DNA from: Bacteroidota bacterium | GTDB taxonomy: Bacteria > Bacteroidota > Rhodothermia > Rhodothermales > UBA10348 | Length of the DNA: 18,392 nt | Assembly (NCBI GenBank): GCA_022571135.1 | Contig: JACZYK010000019.1 | Span: 1-18,392, forward strand | Direction: 5' to 3' | Shown here: piece by piece, positions 6,379 through 15,100 of the stretch | Position numbering within the stretch: the stretch's first letter is position 1 | How the letters are laid out: every line of letters starts with the position of its first letter | Notes under the pieces: generated by a model | The model's database searches: none | What the model was told of the DNA's origin: nothing | What the model saw: only the letters and a program-made list of their open reading frames with translations | Program-made: the position numbers and the translations under genes

Positions 6379-8169
6379 TTAATCGAGATTTATTCCGACT
6401 GAAAAGCGAAACAGCAGATCCGGGAGGCTGTAAACCATGACGCCCACGTCTACGCCACCAAAAAGCTGATACGTTCGCCCAACGGACAGACTCATGGGTA
6501 AAGCTCCGCTCAATAAGGCGTCGACGTCGTCCTCTACACCAGCGTCCAGACCGGCGACAACGGAACGTCCCAGGAGAACCCCTGCCCCGAATCGGTAGTG
6601 CGCACTGCGATACTTCGTCCAGGAGCCCATAGATTGGAACAACAGACCATCGATGTCCAGTGTGATGATTCTCAGCGGAGTCGTCCACCATCCGGGGGCG
6701 CTATTCCGCCCGGAACCGCCGATGTCCAATCCCACCCGAAATCCGTATGAGGGTCTCTTCCCTATCCGATAGGTTTTCAATTTTCCTGCGGATAAACCGT
6801 ACTCGCCCGCCAGCGAGAACTCTCCGACGTAACGGATCACATTGACAGCTAATATATTCCTGCCGAATCGCCAGTCGACGCCGAGTGTGTAGGAAGACGG
6901 AAGGTGAACAGACATCTCCGAACCCATCGCGTCTCTGGTCCGAGTCGTCAGAGTCGGTTTGGCCAGTATCAGTTTTTCTATGTCCAGAAGAGTCCTCTCG
7001 CCGGCCTCGGCGTCCAGGCTTCCACTCAGGTCTACGAACACGGGCAGATAACTTTCTGCGAAAGCGAACCGATCGTAGAGATCGATGGTCGGTACCAGGT
7101 TGACGATTAGCGAAGCCCCGAATCCTTCTTCGAACGATCTGAACATTGTGCCCAGTCGCAGACCCCAGCCCGATCCCCTGAAATTGCCATGCGCCAGCCA
7201 TCGCAATCGATTCGACTCACCCGCGTCGAAGTCTATGTTCGGGTCACGGTCGTCGTTGAAGAAGAACTGCTCCGAACCGGACAGAATGATCATGGCGTCG
7301 GCAACGAGGCTCCAGTCAAAAACCGAAGACACCTGATAACTGTGAGCGGATACCCCCCACCAGACCGAGCCGGCATAGTACTCTTCGAGAAAACCGCCAA
7401 TTCCGAAGCTGAGCTGGTTCATCTCAAGACGAATCGACGAGTCGATGGATAATCCTGCCAGAACGTCGATAGCGATGGACTGCGTTCCGCTTTCGCGCCT
7501 TCCGTCAAGCTGAATCTCGGATCCGGTTGCCCGGAAACCCAAATCCAGAACGAACGGTTGATGGTAACCGAATGCAGCGGTCAGATATCTGTTGACGGGC
7601 CAAGCGATCGAGAGCGATACGAACTGACCGGGCTGACCGACAGTGACCGTGTTATCCCGTGTGTAAACCGGTTCCGAGTTGGCCGGAAATTCCAGGTCTG
7701 AGAGCAACCGATCCGTCTCGCGCCGGATCATCGATTCCGTCAGAATCGACCTTCTTCCGATACCCAATGAACCGTTTGCTAGAGAAATCCTGGATCCGAA
7801 GATCAACTGACGGTGAGTGAGGGTCCCCAACATGGCTGGATTCGAGAACAGTCCCGCTGCGTCACCGCTCAGAAGAGCCGAATGAACGCCGCCGAAGGTC
7901 CCCACACCGAGCCCCACACCCGTCAGATTGAAACCCAACCTCAGATCCGCCCTGAGCACGCCTCCATTCCACGTCACGGCTTTGAAGTCCTCCGTCGCTC
8001 CGGTTTGGGCCTCGGCGGGAGCCCGGGGTGCAACCAGACAACCGAGAATCAGAACAATTTGTATGCGGTGCTTTCCGATAATCAGAATCCTATGAGAAGA
8101 GAAAACTGCTGCGTATTGGCCAGTACGTCGGAGACGAAGGCGTAATCGAATCGAACCTTCACACCCCAT
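6379..8169 (-). CDS. FadL/PorV-like outer-membrane beta-barrel protein
   Basis: A 596-residue reading frame. The N-terminal motif of the mature part, GGVHSALLSGDAAGLFSNPAML, resembles the G-x-A...GDA..L..NPA element of FadL, PorV and UPF0164 outer-membrane proteins. Alternating amphipathic strands follow to the end, and the final strand FRFSVGINLD fits a beta-barrel C-terminus. The only ATG/GTG/TTG start is at 8169, overlapping the upstream gene by 88 bp and adding an arginine-rich tail (RLRLRLRR). The true start may be the CTG at 8085, which overlaps the upstream TGA as CTGA. That gives 568 residues and a signal peptide with KHR, a hydrophobic core IQIVLILGCLV and cleavage at AEA-Q. The mature part shows no cysteine. 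It is the last gene of a three-gene block; the transported substrate is unknown. Confidence 0.82.
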   Translation of the reverse strand: MGCEGSIRLRLRLRRTGQYAAVFSSHRILIIGKHRIQIVLILGCLVAPRAPAEAQTGATEDFKAVTWNGGVLRADLRLGFNLTGVGLGVGTFGGVHSALLSGDAAGLFSNPAMLGTLTHRQLIFGSRISLANGSLGIGRRSILTESMIRRETDRLLSDLEFPANSEPVYTRDNTVTVGQPGQFVSLSIAWPVNRYLTAAFGYHQPFVLDLGFRATGSEIQLDGRRESGTQSIAIDVLAGLSIDSSIRLEMNQLSFGIGGFLEEYYAGSVWWGVSAHSYQVSSVFDWSLVADAMIILSGSEQFFFNDDRDPNIDFDAGESNRLRWLAHGNFRGSGWGLRLGTMFRSFEEGFGASLIVNLVPTIDLYDRFAFAESYLPVFVDLSGSLDAEAGERTLLDIEKLILAKPTLTTRTRDAMGSEMSVHLPSSYTLGVDWRFGRNILAVNVIRYVGEFSLAGEYGLSAGKLKTYRIGKRPSYGFRVGLDIGGSGRNSAPGWWTTPLRIITLDIDGLLFQSMGSWTKYRSAHYRFGAGVLLGRSVVAGLDAGVEDDVDALLSGALPMSLSVGRTYQLFGGVDVGVMVYSLPDLLFRFSVGINLD

Positions 8170-9083
8170 GTGTCATCGACGTGCAGCCCGAATCCGGCGG
8201 TCAAGCGCTCGTTGTCGTAGCCGTCTGGAAGCGTTTGATATCCCGCACGAAGGTCGATTAGCGACGCGATGGTCCATTCAGCTCCCACGCTCAACCGGTT
8301 CGAAAGCCCTGCGTCGAGAGCGGGAGTAATGTCCATCGCGAGTTCAAACCAGGGACGCGGCCTGAACGCACCACCAAATGAGATTTCAAGAGGTACCGAT
8401 TCCGTGTACATGCCCCGCGTTTTATCGGTGGAATTGGCTGTCCTGGATCTCCAGAATACAGGCGAAAAGGCATTCCGAACCGCCACTCCCACAATGAGCT
8501 TTTCGGCCGCTCGAATCGTCACTCCTGCGTCTACTCCCACTCCCGATGCGACTCCCTTGACCTGCCGGCCGATCCCGATGAGAATTTCCTGGGGATCGAA
8601 TACAACCAGATCATCGAGACGAAGATCATTCTTGCCGAAAGTCGCTCGCCTGTAGGCGAGACCCAGTCCGAGGGAAACGACGCCAAAACGCCTCGCATAT
8701 GCAATTCTCGCTGTGAATTCGCGAAGCGCATCGTCCCCTGATTCGGTGAGGGATACGGCAATCCCTGTTCGAGCCGCTTGCAGCGGGACAACGAACGAAA
8801 AGTGTTGATACGGAAGCAGCCCCAGCTGATCCACATACGTGAAAGCCGCTTCGAAGCCGTCTGCAGAAACGATCGAAGAAGGATTGCGAACCATCCCGCG
8901 AGCCCCGCGGGCAGATGCGACGGCTGCGTACCCCATGGCGGCTTGGCGCGCACCAATACCGATGTCGACGAATGCACCCGGCACTCGCGACAGAGATTGC
9001 GCTCCGACATCCTTGGACATCGTCGACAAGCAAAACAACAAGTACAGTGGCACTACGCGCCACCTCATGTTGCAGACTCCCAT
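8082..9083 (-). CDS. PorV/PorQ family outer-membrane protein
   Basis: A 333-residue beta-barrel with a signal peptide (core VVPLYLLFCLS, cleavage probably GA-Q). The first mature segment, FVDIGIGARQAAMGYAAVA and then RGMVRNPSS, is the signature of the PorV/PorQ family. In type IX secretion, PorV carries substrates from the translocon to the sortase PorU at the outer membrane. Whether this copy does that is inference. PorV-type proteins are also present in lineages where T9SS has not been shown. Two starts fit: ATG at 9083 or ATG at 9068, which begins MRWRVV directly at the signal peptide. It lies 33 bp after the giant repeat-protein gene and overlaps the next barrel gene, so the three are likely translated from one message. 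Cysteines occur only in the signal region. Confidence 0.87.
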   Translation of the reverse strand: MGVCNMRWRVVPLYLLFCLSTMSKDVGAQSLSRVPGAFVDIGIGARQAAMGYAAVASARGARGMVRNPSSIVSADGFEAAFTYVDQLGLLPYQHFSFVVPLQAARTGIAVSLTESGDDALREFTARIAYARRFGVVSLGLGLAYRRATFGKNDLRLDDLVVFDPQEILIGIGRQVKGVASGVGVDAGVTIRAAEKLIVGVAVRNAFSPVFWRSRTANSTDKTRGMYTESVPLEISFGGAFRPRPWFELAMDITPALDAGLSNRLSVGAEWTIASLIDLRAGYQTLPDGYDNERLTAGFGLHVDDTWGVKVRFDYAFVSDVLANTQQFSLLIGF

Positions 9084-9116
9084 ATACGTATTTTGGTCGT
9101 TTCCGCTATGCGGACA

Positions 9117-12100
9117 TCACTTGACCAGAATTACAGGGAGTATTTCGGATACGGTCCCTGTCTGGTCCGAGGCTTGTATCTGTATGATATAACGTCCATT
9201 TCTGGCTATTTTGCCTCGGTCAGTGAGACCATCCCACAATATTTCTTTCAGTCCTGTCCTGCTTCCATATCTCCCCGGATACTGCAGATCACCGCTAAGG
9301 AGTGTTCGCACGACGTCCCCGCGGACATTCAGGATGCGTATCGACACCCGGGCAGGAGGATCGAAAGTCTCCAGAAGGTATCCGATTTTCAGGGGAGATA
9401 CCTCTGGCGAGAACGGTGTCGGAAGAACGGCGGCATGCTTGATGTTCAGCCGCTCGTTTCGCGTAAGCACTGCGTATTCGCCCAGCTTGGCGACGGAATC
9501 CGAGATCAACCCATCTGCAGATTCGCGGGTCGGCAGCAGACGCCACCTGAGGTACGAAGGATCAAAAAATGCAATGGTCCGCTTGCCCGTCCTGAGTCGA
9601 AGAGACGAGTCGGTCGCGAGCCGAATGGTGGCAGGTACTCTCAGACTGTCGCCCGGAAATGCCCGATCGGATCGGACGGAATATCGGATAAGCCGATCTC
9701 CGGCCGTGTATTCCTCTGATTGTCCGTCGGGTATCACAAATTTTTTCGGCAGGGCCATGCGATCGTGGGCTACCCCCACTTCAGCGATAAACGGAACGGC
9801 TCCGGAGGGGATCGAGAGCTCCGCACCCGCTCTGTCCACAAGACTACGGCTCTCGTTTTCATCGATTCGGGCGAACAACGACAATTCTAGAGTGGCCCTC
9901 TGCCCGGATGCCGCGTCGTGAACGGTGATGGTAACGGGTCCTATATAATCGGGATCAGCAGGCACAAAGAAACCATCGTCCGTCACGTTCCCGGCGCGGG
10001 CCGGGGAAACCGACCACGTCACTCCGGTTCCTAACTGAACCGGTCGCCCGTCCGGCAACAGCGCCCTGATCGATAGAAGAATACGTGACGCCTCATTGAA
10101 TACCCTTAATTCCGGTGCGTCCAGTACGAGAGTGTCGATGTCGGAGTCAACGACCTCGACCACCGGATTTACCTCGAGTTCGATGCCGTCCAGAACGACT
10201 CGTAGACCGAGCGCGAACCTGCCTGCGCGGTTCGCCGCAAGCTTCAACACAGTCGGGTCGGATGCGTCGAGTTGAACGATGCTCAGTGAATGATCAGACA
10301 CGCTCCAGGAAACCGATCCCTCGGGTGAGGGTCCCTGGAACCTGGATGACAAGTCGTTTCCGAGACCGTCGCGAAGAATCAGCTCCACATTATAGTCCTC
10401 ACCGGTGCGTATCAGCACGCCTTCGATCTCCGGATTGATTCGAAGCAACGTCAGCCGCCCGGCGACGATTGGTTCGAGCAGGACGACGTCCGTGGTGTAC
10501 GAAGAAGCATCCGAAGGCCGCAGGGCCTCGATGAAGTATTCGAGGGCGGCTACGTCGCCGGGCGCCGGCAGATGACCCGAATACGAGGTGTCGGAACGGA
10601 CCAGAGGTTCCACGCGATAAGTGCCTCCTGCCTTCGTGCGGTGTCTGAGCAGTACCTCGAATCCGGTCGGATCAAAGCCACTCGAGAAGGAAACGCTCAC
10701 GTCCGCGGAGACATCTGACCGGATCGATTCGATCGCCTTGTGTTCGAATGGCAGGACAACCTCCAGGATCAGTTCTTCGTCGATGCCGGTGAGCATGAGG
10801 AGACGATCTTCAGGCGAAAGGCGCGTCGTCTCCGACAGGTGATAGGTGTACTCTCCCGGATCGAGATCTGCCGGGGTCACGAAGACCCCGAATTCGATTT
10901 TCGTTTGCGTGATCTGCTCTCCCGACGGACCTGTCACAAGCACGTGTGCATCTGAAACAGGCCTCGCACCGTCCGTAAATAGGAGTGTGATTTGGCCGGA
11001 AGGAAGAACGATATCAGGAACCGTGATCGTGGTCCCGAATTGCTCGGGCAACGCCTGAACGGGAATGCTTATCGGGACGCGATTCGGTCTGTCGATACGG
11101 ACTTCGAAAATGATTGATTCGTCAGCCTCCACCGGCACGAAATCGAATCGAAATCGTCCTCCTTCGTCCGTCTTTACCGATCTGGTGGTCGCCGAGACGA
11201 GTGAGACGCTCACCCCCGGCGCTCCGAGACCTCTGCGGATAACCCGACCCGTCAGGTTCAGTCCCAGAGGTACGAGCGTGAAATTGACACCGGAGAGATG
11301 CTGTCCGTCGAAAACGCTCACCCTCAATGTGTCGGCCACAAATCCCGTTCGCAAGACGCTTATTTCATATTCACCTTCCGTAAGGGGGCCCAGCACATAG
11401 GTTCCGGAGCGGGAATCAACCGTCATAATACCTCCCGTTGCCATACGCCTCGCCGTTACCATCGCGTCTTCGATGGGCGTTCCGTCCAGAGACTCGACCG
11501 TTCCGCGCACGAAGGCGTTGGCGAGGATGCCGGTGAACAAGAGATCGACTTTCGACACTGTTGCGAAATCAACATCGATATGAAGGGGAAAGAATCTCGC
11601 GTTAACTCCTCCCGGTTCGACGCGATATGTGTGATCCAGCGGAAGGTCATCGATTACCAGGACGCCGTCTGTACCGGTAAGTCCGCTACGGACCACTGTC
11701 CGATCTACACTCGTTACGTTGATCCGGACGTCCCGCATAAGATTACCGGCCGAGTCTATGGTTGAAACGCTGAGACGTCCGATGTTGGAGGTTGCGGAAA
11801 AGGTGGTCGTAGCGATTTCGCCCGCGGTGACTGTGAGGTCGCTGAAGGACGGCCAAAACGTATAACCGGACTTGCTCGGCTGTATGCGATATCTGCCCGC
11901 CGGCAGGAAACGAAGATTGAATAGGCCGTCCGAGAGGGATTGAGTCACGTCGACTACCTGACCCGTCGTGAGGTTGGTCGCGACAATCGTGGCCGATGAT
12001 ACTTCGACACTTCCCTGTATCTGGGAAGATCGGATCGGCACGAACAGTGTAATCTCGGCTTGAGAAGCGGGGCCCGGCTCTAGAAATATCGATCCCGAGG

Positions 12101-15100
12101 CCTCTCCGTATCCGGCGCGCTGGACACTGGAGGATACCGTGTATGTCGTTCCGGCCGCCAGATTGGAAAATGTGAAACGGCCGTCGTCGCCGGACATGGT
12201 TGTAAAGGACGAAAGATCCGAAACAGCAGCCAGAGATACCCTGAACGGCAGAATCCGGCCCGATTCGTCCACAACAACCCCCGAAATACTGCCGTCGTTT
12301 CGGCGCATAGAGAACTCGACCGATGCCTGAGCCGCGTCTGTCACGTGAACACTCTGACCGGCGCCCGAGTATCCTTCCAGTATAGCGGACACCTCATAAT
12401 CTCCCGTTACGAGGCCTTCGATTCGGTATTCACCCTCGCTGTCTGAATGGGTGAAAACCGATCCCGCCGGACCAATCCCGGAGACGAGAACGCCCGAGAG
12501 CGGACTACCCGATGCGGCCGTAAGAGTGCGGCCGGTAATCATGCCGCTCGCGCGCCGCAGAACAACCGGTTCGAGGTTGAGGTCGAGCACCAGCTGCGTT
12601 ATGCTGGCGAAACGTGTTAAACCACCTTCGAAACCGGCCTTTTCGAACGATATCTGATACGAGCCCAGGGGTAGATTTATCAGACTGAAAGAGCCCGAGT
12701 CATCCGAGGCGGCGATCCGTTCCGTCGAGGCATTCCACGCGCGGACCGAAGCTCCGGAAAGTGGCGCTCCGCCACCGGAAAGGAGCGAACCGGTTATCCT
12801 TCCAGTCGACGCAATCATCCGGATCTCCACTTCGGTGATGGAGCCCGGAACGATGATCGCTTCGCTGACTTCCTGGATGTGATAGCCGTCGCGTGAGGGA
12901 TAAATGGAATAGGTCCCCCGCGGTAGATTCGAGACGACGAACGAACCGTCGGCGCCGGACCGCACGGTACGGCCGGTTCCATCGGACTCTACCGTAATCG
13001 TCGCGCCGGCGAGCGGAAGTGCAGAGGCCGAATCAAGGATGCTTCCCATGAGGGTTCCTACACTACGCGTGAGAAGCAGGTCAAAATTATCGACCAGCTC
13101 GCCGGCTGTGATGACGAGAGAACGCTCGGAGGTGCGGTATCCGAGGGCCGAAGCCGTCACTCGGTAGGAACCGGCCTCGACGCCCAGACTGAATGATCCG
13201 TCCGCGTCACTGATCGTCGCCGCGATCTGAGATCCGTCCTGAAATACTTCTATCGAGGCTTGAGCCACAGGATTTCGGGATTGATCGAGAACTCGCCCGG
13301 AGAGCAGGATCGGATGCGGAACCAGTCGCAGCGTCGCAAAGGATGACGAACCGGCTTCGCCCGTCTCCAGTTCGACAGCCACAGCTGCGTAACGCTCCGT
13401 CTCCATCGAGATTACATAGGAAGCGTTTGCTGCCAGCGTCAGGCCGTAAGTTCCGTCGGAAAGTGTAAGGGTTCGGTACGTTTCATCGGGGTTGTTTCTT
13501 CTTTCAACGATAACAACCACGCTGCGCACGGCCTCAAATCCGTCCGTGACATACCCTTTCAGAGTAACCGTTCTCTGGGCCATGATGATATCCTGACCTT
13601 CGGATGTCTGGCCGGGCTGGAGAAAGAGCGAGATACGCGATTTCGATTCGAATCGAGGATCTTCCGATTGCACGGTCCAGGATCCCGAAGCCAGACTGAG
13701 TCGGTATACTCCGTTTTGATCGGTAGTAGCCTCGATTACGCTCGACCCGGACATGGCCTTTACGACAGCGCCTGCAAGAGGCTGAGCACCGGCGAGAACA
13801 CGCCCGCTGATCGATCCGGCATTGGGTCGCAGCAGTATATCGATACCGGAAAGATGCCCGCCGGTCCCGGGTGCAAGCCTCAGCGAGCCGGACCGGACGA
13901 ATCCTTCGGCGGTCGCGCGGATTTGCTGAGGAGTTGCGGGCACCGAGAGCGAAAATGTGCCGCCGATCGAGGATCGGGTCGAGGCGCCGCTCGAGCCGGC
14001 GACGTACGCATCGACGAGAGGTGACCCGTCGATCGATAGCACGCGCCCTGAAATCAGCGCGTCATGAGCAACAGCGAGTAGGCGGACTCCTTCGATCGAC
14101 TGGCCTATATCCAGAATAAAATCGAATGATTCTGAGTCGACATGGCCTTCAGCGCTTGCCTGGATCGAATAGGAGCCTCTGGCCAGATTCAACTTGAACT
14201 GACCACGAGAGTCTGTCTGAACCGTAACCGGAGCCCCAACGATCGGTATAGCCGTGACCGTGGCAACTGCGAGCGTCTGAATATCGACCGTTCCGTCCAA
14301 CCTTCGTACAAGCGCTTCGACCTGACCGGATACACGACTGGCCTCACGGATCAGGGAAAAATCGAAATGCTGAACATGGTCTCCTCTGACTACCGAAATC
14401 GATCGGCGACCCGGACTGATGAAGCCTCCTTTCTCGGCGCTGATTTCCCAGTTTCCCTCCGACAACGCCAGCGTATAGGACCCATCGCCGGCCGTGACGA
14501 TCTCGTATATGGCTCCCGGACCTCTCGCGACGATGTTGACGAGCGAAACAGGAATACCGTCCTGATCGGTCACGCGACCCGACAGAAGTATATCGTCCGT
14601 ACGTATTACGATCGGTACGGGAAGAATCAGGTGTTGATTCGTAGCGAGCGTAAAGGTGAAATCGGCAGACGGGCTGAATCCGGACTTGATTACGTGTATG
14701 ACGTAATTGCCGGCGGCAAGACTCAGCGAAAAATTCCCGTCGAATCCTGTAAATGCTTTGAACTCCGTTTCCCCGCCGCTCGGACGCACGACGACGGAAG
14801 CGTCGACCACCGGCGTTCCCGACGCGTCATGGACAGTTCCCGACAGTCTCGAAGAGAGGGGCCGGAGATCGATGTTCACGGTCGTTCGCTCGTTCTTGCG
14901 AATAAGCGCGGCGAACGTCGAATCGGCGAAACCGTCTTTTCTGGAGAGGAACTCGTAATTCCCGACGACCAGACTGTCCGAAAAGGACACGCTGGTCGCA
15001 TTGACGAATGGATTGATCGGACTGTACCCCCCCTCGGTGGATCGAACCGTTACGCTGACACCGAGGATTTCCGCTCCTTCCAGTGCGGAATGGGTAACGA

